From the NCBI GenBank assembly GCA_020747015.1, contig JAGTJM010000126.1, positions 1 through 37,420 of the forward strand: DNA of 37,420 nucleotides. The letters are read 5' to 3'. A model generated the notes under the pieces. It searched no databases. It was not told where the DNA came from and was given only the letters and a program-made list of their open reading frames with translations. This stretch comes from Pyrenochaeta sp. MPI-SDFR-AT-0127 (Eukaryota > Ascomycota > Dothideomycetes > Pleosporales > Cucurbitariaceae). Shown here one piece after another: positions 22,338 through 31,919 of the stretch. Numbering within the stretch: position 1 is the stretch's first letter; the number at the start of each line of letters is the position of its first letter. A program made the position numbers and the translations under genes.

Positions 22338-24950
22338 ATGGAGCCGGTCTCTGCGCTTTTCGGTGTGGTAAGCAACCAATTGCAGTCCCCCATGCTGTTA
22401 TGATCTCAATGTTGTGCATGGACCAAAGCTGATACCTGAAAGATGGCCGCGCTGCCTCAATGTATTCAGTCAGCTAAAGAGCTTTACGACCTCCGATCCC
22501 GTTACAAAGATGCCTCAGTTCTTATCACTGCAATTTATTCTGAGTCCATGGTCATTGCAGCGTCTTTATCCCAAGTTCAAACCCTGCTTCATCATGATGC
22601 ATTACAAAGTAAACCTCAATTGCTTGAAACATTCGATCTCGCACTCACAGGGTGTCGAGTGGTTTATGGGTGTCTGGAAGAGGAAGTGCGAGACTTAGTA
22701 CTAAAGGCTGAAAATGATGGCCTGAGCTTCAAGGACAGAGCCAAGTTTCTCTGGAAAGAGGAGACCTTCAAGGAGCTGCTCACGCAAATCCGAGGCCAGC
22801 AGTCAGCTCTCAGTCTACTCATTCAGGGCCTGCAAATGGAATCTATCGCAGACATTAGAAAGCTGGTAAAAGACAATAGCGTAACCCTGGATCAGGTGGT
22901 CAAGCGGTCACGAACTCTGCGAGAGTCGCATCCTCGCCTTAAAATTCCAGAATCGGTTTTCAGCAAGGAGAGTCAGATAGAAGACGCCACAGATGCAGAT
23001 TCGATCGTTCGATCTGCAGACTTCGCCTTCGACGACGAAGTGATCAACTCGAAGGCATATCGCAGGGCTATGGCGTTGTATACTTCGCAAAACGAGACGA
23101 AAACTCCTCGTGTTGCCGAGAAGGAGCTTGTAGATGATGATGTTACTGCTTTCGAATCTGCAAATCAAGTGAACATCAAACAAGGAGAGGATATGGCCTT
23201 AATCAAGTCCCCGACTCCAACCTCCTCTCCCATTAACGAAAACACATCAGAACGCGAGCTGAACGAAGTTGAAGAAGAAACATCACCCAAGTCAGAAGAA
23301 AATCAAAAACATCAAGATCTCTTCGATTCCCTCGAGCAAGATATTCTCGCCTATATGCCACGCAATACCTCTACCGCACCATATCTGACGACATTCAAGC
23401 CTGACGCTATGAAGACTCCAATAGTACAAAACCATAAAGTTTCGACACCAGCCCCACTACGGTCATTCAGCGAAGGATATCAATTACCCACGTGTAAAGA
23501 CTTTGAGGATGTACCCCCATTACTACCTCGTCGCCCTAGTGGGCCGCTGTTGCGATCGGAAGAATATGTGACTACCACAGCCAAAGTGCAGTCGGCTTCT
23601 TCAGATGATAGTATATGCACCACTGATACACCATCAACCTTATCAAAGGTGTCAACGGCTTCCTCCTTTACAGCCTATGATTCTTCTCTGACGAATTCCA
23701 CGATCTCAAGAAGGCCCTTGCGAAAGCCATTGCCACTTGAGCAGAAAGCATCCCAAGGCGCCCTCAGCAATTTGGTCCAAACTCCACCTGAACGCGAATC
23801 TCCTGTCATGCGATTAACATTGCAGAGTCCAGAAATGCAGTCCATCTGGTTATCGTTTGTTGACGCTGAACGCAAATTCGTCGAGCGGATGACAACATTC
23901 CGCAAGATGTTTTACGACAATATCATACGACAATGGCCACTTCTCGAGAAGCATCTAGAAGCCATTTTGATTGGGGAGCAGCTCGCAAATCTTAACAATG
24001 AAATCATGCTTCAAGCTATGGAACAACAAACTGCGGACAACCGAATTGCTGTTTGCGACCCAAAAATATTTGAAACCTGGACTAACAAGTCCCATAAACT
24101 TTACCGAGAGTACTGCCAACGAATGCCGCACGCAGCATCCTCGCTACGAACTACCCAGAGCTTGGACCTAAAGTTTTCACCTTTTGTCAATACGTTGGGT
24201 TTGAGTATCGCATATTTTGGCATGGGCTGGGAGGACTATCTCAGACTACCTAACGTGCATCTCCAGTCGTATGTGGACAACCTTCAAAGCCTTGTCAACG
24301 TCGCTGAGTCTCTCGGAACTTCAGAATCTAGTCAGGCTTTAGTGCGCTTGAAGCGTGGTTTAGATGCTGTCACCTGGCTTAGAACCTTGACTTCTGCATT
24401 GCTCGAGGATGCCCAGAACCGAGAGAATGTACAAAATCTAGAAAAACGCATTCAGACACTCGATGCTAATATCTTGTCCGAACTTTGTCTTCGCGAGCCA
24501 ACCCGACGTGTCAGGCATCAATGTGGGATGGCAATCAAGCTGAAAAGTCAAGGCCCCTGGGTTCCAGTACACGTGATGCTTTTGGACAATTATTTGCTTT
24601 GGGGAAAGGCAAAGCCTCCCAAAAAGGGCAAAGGGGATAGAATCTTGGTATTAGATGCTCCCATCGCCATCAGTGATTTACAAATCACTCTTCCATGCGA
24701 CTCACATCAGTTTCAAAAGGCAACAATGTTTGACGAGATCCCTCGAGGGTCGGTTGTGTATGTATCACGCCAAGCTTTCTCATTATCAAGAACATGCGCT
24801 GACTCGGCATTCATTAGATATATCATCACGTTTAAAAGTAATAAATCGGAGACTAAGCCACACATGCTGGGCGCCCTGAGCTTTCAAGACAGAAAGGTGT
24901 GGTGGGACCATCTCACTGGCGTCGTAACAAAGCACGAGGCTGCTCTATAG
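22338..24950 (+). CDS. STAND-type N-terminal region fused to a divergent RhoGEF DH-PH module
   Basis: Putative Rho-family guanine-nucleotide exchange factor or GEF-derived scaffold. Two exons, 22338-22367 and 22443-24950, joined over a 75-bp intron (GTAAGC...GAAAG, phase 0), give 845 residues. The tiny first exon encodes MEPVSALFGV, the usual opening of the fungal N-terminal domain of STAND/NACHT-type proteins, and joins in frame to AALPQCIQSAKELYD; this is why I place the start upstream of the ATG at 22443. The helical N-domain covers about 1-165. Residues 165-470 are disordered, Ser/Thr/Pro-rich. The DH-like helical bundle spans about 475-680 (WLSFVDAERKFVERM at its start; ARLKRGLDAVTWL-like helix near the end). 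A PH-like domain follows (about 705-840: WVPVHVMLLDNYLLWGK, ending KVWWDHL). The conserved DH regions are weakly kept, so exchange activity is unproven. Confidence 0.82.
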
Positions 24951-25203
24951 TGTAACTACGATAACTCACCTGCCTTTCACTCTATTACAAGACTCACTGT
25001 TAGTGCACACGCTGGGTCAACTTAGCAGCCAATCTAATACTCATGTGGTGCAGCACTATGTGAAGCAACTATGGAGAATGCTTGCCTCCCTTAAAAAGTT
25101 CGCAGACTCCCACATAGTCTTAATCAGACACAACTCCTCTAACCCTTATTCAACAATACAAACGGCGATTCCACCAACTTACGAGATATACATTCCACCT
25201 AAA

Positions 25204-28200
25204 ATGTCAACACCAACAGATCAACCGATGACTATATATGTCCGCTCTGCAAGACACCCATCCATCCCTTCAGAAGTGGCTGCTGACGATGTTATCGCAA
25301 TTGTCAGTATTTATCATCCACAAGCCTCGAACGCAAACCGGAACACTCCATTCTCGAAGGCCCAGCTGAATAGCTATAACATAGATGAAGGCTGTCATAT
25401 CTTCCTTCATAGAATCGATGGTCAGCCATGCTTCTCCATAGGCAGGGGCGATACAAAGACTCAAGGCTCCTCTTCCATGGAGACACGTGATGTTTATTTG
25501 CCAGGGACCACATCCGGCATGAAACAATTTCTCTTGGTCCCAGTATGGGATTCGAACATTTGGCGTCTACAGTCCACTACTGAGACCTTGGCCACTGTGA
25601 ACGGCGTACCTATCCAAGCTTATACTAATCGCACAAAACAGAACAAGGTGCCACTGCCGCACGCTGTACATCTCAAACAAGCGTCAGTTAATCGTGTCAT
25701 AGTCAATCAATTGCAAATTGACATATGGATACTTAAGTCGGTGCATCAGGTTTATCCCACAAGTGTCTTTACTCCAGAGCCACTAATGGATCGCTTACAG
25801 GATTTTACCAGCCGCTCGGAAAATTGGGCTCATGATCGATATCTTTTGGGTTCGCAGCAGGTCTCTGCCCATTCTTATCGAGTCGTAGAGCAATTCACAG
25901 GTGCCGTCCAGACTGCGAAATTGTTTCGTGATGAGCAAGATGGACGACAGCTTCGTGACAGCGAGTTTCTGAGATTTAGTAAGAAGGAGGTGGATGCATC
26001 AATCGTTCGCTATCTGCAATCTGTTCAAGTCGACAACATTCCAGCCATAATTACCTGTACACACGAGGGGTTTGCATCCTACGCAGCGCTCCAAGCCAAG
26101 ATCACAAAGCTACATCCTGGGTTGCGCTTTGCAATCGCAACAAAGCTATTGCGACGGTTGTTCTCCGCTCTGGAATTCATGCACTTCCACAACATCGTTC
26201 ACGGGAACGTTTCACATGAAAGTGTGCTTCTGCGGCTTGTTGACAACAAGGTTGACTCTGTGCTGCTCGTTAATTACACTGACGCCACTCCATTTAGAAT
26301 CGGTGCTCCGCCTCCATATGATGATATGGTTGAGGATAGTCGCGCCGCCATGGTAATCATTGAAAACTGCTGTGACATCTGGCAACTACGTAAGGCGGCA
26401 ACTGAAGACGCAATAAGCGAAGTGTTGATGCGAGGGAAGACAGAAACCGCGAAGAGAGAATCTGATACTGTCCAACGCGTAGTATCAGACTTCTTCGAAA
26501 TTCAGCGCGGCTCGCGAACATCAGAGAAGGGAAAGAAACTTCTTCGTTTGCTAGAGCAGAAGCAGAACCGATGGCACATTTGCCAAAATGACCAAATTCA
26601 CAACGCTACGCGTCGTGAGGTTAGCGTTTGCTACAAGTCAAACATCGATGCGATGGCTAGAGATTGGAATAGTGCACATTCGCCAGAGAAAATTGGTGAG
26701 AAGATTTACTTTAATCTGTCTCTAGGGCATCCGTGGTTCGACAGTCTGGCCAGCAAGCTGTATCAACAACGATGGGAAACTACGCCTCGCGATATATGCA
26801 CCAAGTTCAAGGAGCTCGCTGGCGATATCGAGGAGCCATGGCAACCCTTCCGGGTCGAAACAACTACGACGTTTGAGATGACCGAAACCGGCCTCAACAA
26901 GGAATGCGTAACGGCTTGGCTAGCAGGTTATTGCGAAGCCTATCCAGAGTGGCGCCCAGCGTTGGAGACAGAGTATAAGTGCCAAGTCGAATCGCAAGGC
27001 AGTACCATTCTCCGCGAAGACCTCGGCAAGCTTCGAGACGCACTTGCAAAACATGGAAGCCTCCCATCATCAATGGCAGCTACGTTTGACCGCTTGACGT
27101 CGGATGATAGCAACTGCGAGACTTCCATCAGTATCAAGGAAACTCATTGCGTCTGGCTCCACGCTCCATCTCGCATGTTCAATCTAACGCAGCTGCAGCA
27201 TCTGGCCTCTGTCGATCGTTTCTTGTCGTGTGTTAATGATGGCCGCATTCGATGTGACAACTATGTCGAGGTTCGAGGCGAGCCGAAGCTTCAAGGATGT
27301 TACGTTCCACTATCGCTGCTATCTGACTTTGCAAGTGAACTGGGCGTGACTGTACAGCAGATTCCGGACTGCGCACCGTCTTTGCCGACTTTGGATCCAT
27401 CTGACTTCAGTCAAGTCACTCCCACCAAGATTGTTCTTGCGCGAATTGGTTTAGTCGCTTTTGCTTCTGTCACTCGTACGGGTGATCAATACGTTTTTCA
27501 CGCACCGAGGGTACCTCAGGAGTTTGCCACTCGTCACGCCTTTTTGCCAACGTATTTCGGTGACATGAAGGTACTCCCACAATTATCTGAGGGCATGTAC
27601 GAGTATATTCGACCGGATCACTGGTCCAAGTTCCAAACAGCAGAAGAGATTGAGAACGCAGCAATTAGCACCAGCCGAAAGACGTTACTCCCAAAGAGCC
27701 CAACCGAAGGACTTACTCCCAGGCTGCAAACCTTTAGTGGTGCATCCTCGCCAATAGTATTAAATGATATGGACTCTGACAGATCCGCCTTGTCTCGTTT
27801 GCTCGATCGCCGCCAGCAGCTCCGCTCCCAAGTATCCTTATCAACAAAGCGCAACACCGAGGCACATTCAGACAGCGATAGCAGACCGGCTCTGAAGCGT
27901 TCCCGTAGCTTTCTTCGCAGCCCGAATCTTTCTGCACTGTCAAAGCCTCCCGATGCTGTTACAATGTCTTTCATTAATCGTGCTGCAGAGCGTATGGAAC
28001 ACATGGCCCAAGGCGGGACAGAACCTGACAGGCTTTCACTGTCAATCCCTCGAGTTCCAAACACATCGTTCTACCAGCGCAACTCGAATGTAAACGACAA
28101 TGTAGTTACTAGCCCGCCACGTTCGCCAGTAGATAAGAACCAGTCTTTCACAGTCGCGTCAGGATCGTTCGATCTTGAAGATGATTGGAAGCAGGCGGAG

Positions 28201-28626
28201 GAGTGGCTAAAGCAGGTACCCAATGACGACGAAGAAGAACAGCCTGCACTGCAGGGCTTACTAGGATTCAGGTTCCATCATAGCCATCTCGAAAGCGAAG
28301 TGGATACTGAGGAGGATGCGACATCTGCGAAAGAGCACAGCGACAGTGGCAAGACGAAGACCGCCCCACAGTCTTTCGTGGCTACTGAACAGACCGACCC
28401 GCCTGAGCCCATTTTAGACGGTTTACAGTCGTTCACGCCTGACGAGTCTGCGGAACAAGCTGCGCCAAGCATTCCTGGACCGGGGGTGCCCAATCGCATA
28501 TACAATGACCCGAACGGACCTATTCAAGGCTGGTTCAGTGAGCAAGCGAATGCGGTGCTGGGGGATGACGACATGCCGGATACAGACGTTGAATCCTGGG
28601 GTGAGGACAACGAACAGGAGGCTTAG
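25204..28626 (+). CDS. FHA-like domain protein with a pseudokinase domain
   Basis: 1140-residue protein, one exon; no named family recognised. I chose the ATG at 25204 (MSTPTDQPM). The open frame extends upstream with another ATG at 25078, but only 253 bases separate this start from the preceding stop, so a promoter should lie there. Residues about 50-190 look like a divergent FHA domain: CFSIGRGD (about 76-83) and TVNGVPI (about 130) fit the GR and N-G positions. A kinase-like fold follows from about 215: a beta3 lysine (QTAKLF), an alphaC-like glutamate (KKEVDAS), then catalytic-loop residues HGNVSHES at 333-340 where HRDLKPEN is expected, and NYTD in place of DFG. The catalytic Asp, loop Lys and Asn are all lost. 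The C-terminal third is Ser-rich, with basic patches (KRSRSF) and an acidic end. Confidence 0.8.
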   Translation: MSTPTDQPMTIYVRSARHPSIPSEVAADDVIAIVSIYHPQASNANRNTPFSKAQLNSYNIDEGCHIFLHRIDGQPCFSIGRGDTKTQGSSSMETRDVYLPGTTSGMKQFLLVPVWDSNIWRLQSTTETLATVNGVPIQAYTNRTKQNKVPLPHAVHLKQASVNRVIVNQLQIDIWILKSVHQVYPTSVFTPEPLMDRLQDFTSRSENWAHDRYLLGSQQVSAHSYRVVEQFTGAVQTAKLFRDEQDGRQLRDSEFLRFSKKEVDASIVRYLQSVQVDNIPAIITCTHEGFASYAALQAKITKLHPGLRFAIATKLLRRLFSALEFMHFHNIVHGNVSHESVLLRLVDNKVDSVLLVNYTDATPFRIGAPPPYDDMVEDSRAAMVIIENCCDIWQLRKAATEDAISEVLMRGKTETAKRESDTVQRVVSDFFEIQRGSRTSEKGKKLLRLLEQKQNRWHICQNDQIHNATRREVSVCYKSNIDAMARDWNSAHSPEKIGEKIYFNLSLGHPWFDSLASKLYQQRWETTPRDICTKFKELAGDIEEPWQPFRVETTTTFEMTETGLNKECVTAWLAGYCEAYPEWRPALETEYKCQVESQGSTILREDLGKLRDALAKHGSLPSSMAATFDRLTSDDSNCETSISIKETHCVWLHAPSRMFNLTQLQHLASVDRFLSCVNDGRIRCDNYVEVRGEPKLQGCYVPLSLLSDFASELGVTVQQIPDCAPSLPTLDPSDFSQVTPTKIVLARIGLVAFASVTRTGDQYVFHAPRVPQEFATRHAFLPTYFGDMKVLPQLSEGMYEYIRPDHWSKFQTAEEIENAAISTSRKTLLPKSPTEGLTPRLQTFSGASSPIVLNDMDSDRSALSRLLDRRQQLRSQVSLSTKRNTEAHSDSDSRPALKRSRSFLRSPNLSALSKPPDAVTMSFINRAAERMEHMAQGGTEPDRLSLSIPRVPNTSFYQRNSNVNDNVVTSPPRSPVDKNQSFTVASGSFDLEDDWKQAEEWLKQVPNDDEEEQPALQGLLGFRFHHSHLESEVDTEEDATSAKEHSDSGKTKTAPQSFVATEQTDPPEPILDGLQSFTPDESAEQAAPSIPGPGVPNRIYNDPNGPIQGWFSEQANAVLGDDDMPDTDVESWGEDNEQEA

Positions 28627-29519
28627 ACAATGTTTGAGATGACAATGGAGATGTTTGGAGGTTTACCGATATATCCTTTGTGGGAAGTAAGCCTTTGTCC
28701 TGTAGTCTAACACAATGGTACCGTTGCAAACGAATTGACATGTTGCATAATAGTAAACACGTGACGCTTACGTTAGTCCACTTCACTCTGCCCTGCAACG
28801 TACAGATTTCCACAACGCGATAGCGAGATACAATTGGCGGAAAGTACTAAAGCCGAAATATAACAGCACTCTCGTCGCATAGGTTGAAGTTGAGATAAGG
28901 ATGGTGGTAAGGCATAAGTCATTGCTGATCCATTCTTGGAACTGAAAGCACGAAAGTGCAAACAGAAGGAGGCAAACGATGAGTAGTAAATAGTCCTGAA
29001 AGCCATGTTAAGGATGGAACGGTAAGGGATCATGTTGGGAACGGTTAAATGTTCCGAAGTTTTGCCATATAGGGTTTTGCTCTACCGTGTAAGTCCGATG
29101 TTGATACTCAATATTATCCATTCCAGCATATTCGAAGTGATATCACCTCGCGCATTCGGCGGGAGTGTTGTACTGTGCGCGTTAGCTAGTAGCACTATAA
29201 TGACCTGTTGTTTTGATTAATCCTCTTCATCACAGTGGTATCCCCAACCTCTCCAACGCATCACGAATCCATAGCCATGTGAGATGTTTGATCATTTTTC
29301 ATTGATCTTGGGAGGAATCTTGATTGATCTTGCCATTTGTCATGGACTTCCGAAACCAATGACACCGTGAACCAGCCTGAACATGCCATATGAAAGAGAC
29401 CACGCATGAATGTCTCCCCACTGTCGTTCTCTCGTCCCAGGGCGAATTTTGCGCCGAGTCATCCACAGCTCCAATGCTCATCTACCATGCTTCTCCATCC
29501 CCAGAGGTCGTAGCGGAAA
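28627..29519. other. convergent intergenic region
   Basis: About 890 bases between the ends of the pseudokinase gene and eL33. No gene, RNA or repeat recognised on either strand. Confidence 0.5.
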
Positions 29520-30012
29520 TTATATCGAAGAAGGGTACAACATGACGCGGACTGAGGCACCGAAAGACTTGGGAGGAAGGTTGGAACGGAACTTGGCGCG
29601 AACAACACCGCTGTTGCCGTGTGGCCGGGTGACCTTGCCCCAGATGACGCGGATCTTGGAGCCCTGGATGGCCCTCTGAGCACGGTAGACGTCTGCGCAC
29701 ACATTAATTTCCACTGTCTAAGTAGATGCGTGTCGGAGCCCATTTGTACGTACATGCTACGCGCTTACCGGCGTACCATTGTGCCGCGGTCGAATCGTCG
29801 ACACCCTCGAGCTTCAACAGCGAAGTGCCAGGGTTGGTGTTGCGCTTTCTACGAATCGTGAGCGGAGATCAGGTATACTATCAATGCGGTCGTCGTACCC
29901 TCGCTGGTAGCTGTAGGATTGTTAGTGATGCCATAAAATAGATACCGCATTGGGGGTACACTCACGAAATGTGCTTTCCCTTGACATAGAGGCGGTGGGA
30001 CTTCTCAGACAT
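29520..30012 (-). CDS. RPL33: 60S ribosomal protein eL33 (L35Ae family)
   Basis: Structural protein of the large cytosolic ribosomal subunit. Four coding exons on the minus strand: 30012-29966, 29910-29899, 29848-29754 and 29692-29520, with introns of 55, 50 and 61 bp, giving 108 residues, the same as fission yeast L33 as I know it. The chain reads MSEKSHRLYVKGKHIS, YQRG, KRNTNPGTSLLKLEGVDD, then AGKRVAYVYRAQ, GSKIRVIWGKVTRPHGNSG and the conserved end FGASVRVMLYPSSI. The second exon is only 12 nt and encodes the YQRG segment, which aligns with YKRG in animal eL33; skipping it would keep the frame but delete these residues. Very short exons before the main body are common in fungal ribosomal protein genes. 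Confidence 0.95.
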
Positions 30013-31919
30013 GGCGAGTGATTTAGTCCTCGGGTATTGTGTGGGAAGGGTTTCGAGACCGGAAGTCGTGGTGTTGCTGCTGTTAGTACGGTCTGTTCAA
30101 TTGTTGCAGACGGCCTGATAGAATTGAACGTGTGGATTTCCGCTTAGCGAGGTGGCCTGTGCACGCCTTTCTCGATCATGGGGCCGACGTCACGTGAGCA
30201 ACACCGACTCGAGCGCCGCTTCCTTTCGTCGTCCACCATCGCGTTCAGTGATGCGATTCTTTAACACCTTCAGATGCTATTGCATTCCTCTTGAGTCAAC
30301 TAAACCATCTCGTATATACAGATCAACTACTGAATCGAAAGCATTGTCAAAGGACAGTGGGCATTTTTCCTCGATGCATTTAGCAAGTGAAATGCAACCT
30401 CAGGCATGAGTAAAATAGCAACTATCCTCACTCTATGTCTCCAAAGCCAATATGTGTCTCACTCTACGGGAAGCGACGATTTTTCACCATGTGTGGCCGA
30501 CAGGGCTGCGCTGAAAGCACTTGTCTAATTGTGTGTACAACGGCACCGATCGTAAGCGTGGGCCTCTCGGAGTTTCTCTCACGCTGCGATAAGACCAACC
30601 CCCATGGCCAACGGAAGATTTGCAACTCCTACAAAAGTTCCGCGGGCGCCGATTGAAACGCTCGAGGGACCATCCTCTTACCCTTTTGGGCTGTTCTCAA
30701 CGTGAACGTGGCGCGTTACGACTGTAACCAACCAAGCGAGCCGCATGCTGCAGCTCTTATCAGCATGACCATCAAAATCCTCAGTCTGTCTTGCATGAGA
30801 AGAGATTCTAGCACCTAGCACTCCACTATGCAACATCGAATGCCTCCAGGCTACACTGTGGGATATAAAAAGAAAGCAAGATGTTTTACCACAGGCGGTT
30901 TGTTTCCCGGGCATCTGCTATGTGAGCTGTGCGACGCTGGCTGTTATCGGGCCGGCAGATTCACTCCATTGTGTCACGCTCCCCGCACAACCATAAACTA
31001 CCCACGGCAAAAGTGTCACGCTCCCACAGCGCGTTGGGCATGCCGGCTGGATGTTGGTAAGCGAGCAGCGAGGGCCCCAGAGGCAAAGATAGAAGCTGTC
31101 CTGGATAACGTGCGGCCTTGTCGGGCAACTAGGGCCTCAACAACGTTTCATTGATGCGAGCGGCCCTGGGGAGGGGCCGGAGGATTTCAAAAAAATACCT
31201 AAAGAGCAGTCCGAAGAGCTCTGGCGCGCCGAAGCTTATGTTTACTCTATTTCGCGACGAGATAATATTTGCATCCACGCCTCCCGGACTCGGAGGAAGC
31301 TTCGTGGCGGGGTAGCCGTGCGTGGGATATCTTTCTCAGGCGCTGCGACGACAATGAAACAAGATTGATTCAAGCCATCAAGGCACAATAATAGATTCAG
31401 GGCTCGGATATCTTCATAGATCTTGCAAGAGGCCTAACAATACCCTTCTGAAGCAGTGGCAGGTGAGCCCAGCAGGGTCATGGTGGGGTTCACCGCGACT
31501 CTCGGCGTTAGTAAAGGAGCCTCCGGCGGGATTTAGATGTTTTGACTGGTGCCGGAGATGCTTTGAAAGATGTGCACCCGCTTAGTGATGCTTGATGACC
31601 TGGTTGTTTACTGATGGGTCTTTAAAGACTTCGAGACCTCGCTGCATCCCGCCGTGAAGTTTGTTTCCTCTGATTGATTGTCGCTGCTGGAATTCGAGCG
31701 GCAAATCAACGAAACCATACGTCAACACCAAAACCGCTAGAGCGGACCCCACCACGTTGGAGCTTTTCATTCACATACCACGTCCCTTCCGTAACTTCCG
31801 CCCTTACGTCGAGACGCCTTGTGTACTCTTGCCCTTATCGCTCTAGAAATCCTCCAATTGACCTTTGGCCTTTGCGACCACTCCCTTCGCAAAGCGTTCG
31901 CAATCCACCTGCAGCTACA
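30013..31919. promoter_or_regulatory. long divergent intergenic region between eL33 and G6PDH
   Basis: About 1.9 kb, the longest gene-free stretch here, between divergent starts. Short open frames on both strands lack domains. A 13-base unit GTGTCACGCTCCC occurs twice (about 30970 and 31012). A TTAGTAA heptamer at 31508-31514 and C/T-rich leader sequence (about 31780-31910) lie on the G6PDH side. A CACGTG lies near 30190 on the eL33 side. Confidence 0.5.
31508..31514. promoter_or_regulatory. Yap1-type element (TTAGTAA) upstream of G6PDH
   Basis: TTAGTAA, the complement of TTACTAA, is the core bound by Yap1-family bZIP oxidative-stress regulators. It lies about 405 bases before the G6PDH start, whose product supplies NADPH for antioxidant defence. 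One seven-base match in 1.9 kb can easily arise by chance. Confidence 0.25.

Noticed and set aside
25003..25203. Upstream extension of the pseudokinase frame as coding sequence
   Set aside because: The frame is open, with an ATG at 25078, but the stretch fills most of the short gap after the previous stop, where a promoter and leader are needed. Kept as an alternative start only.
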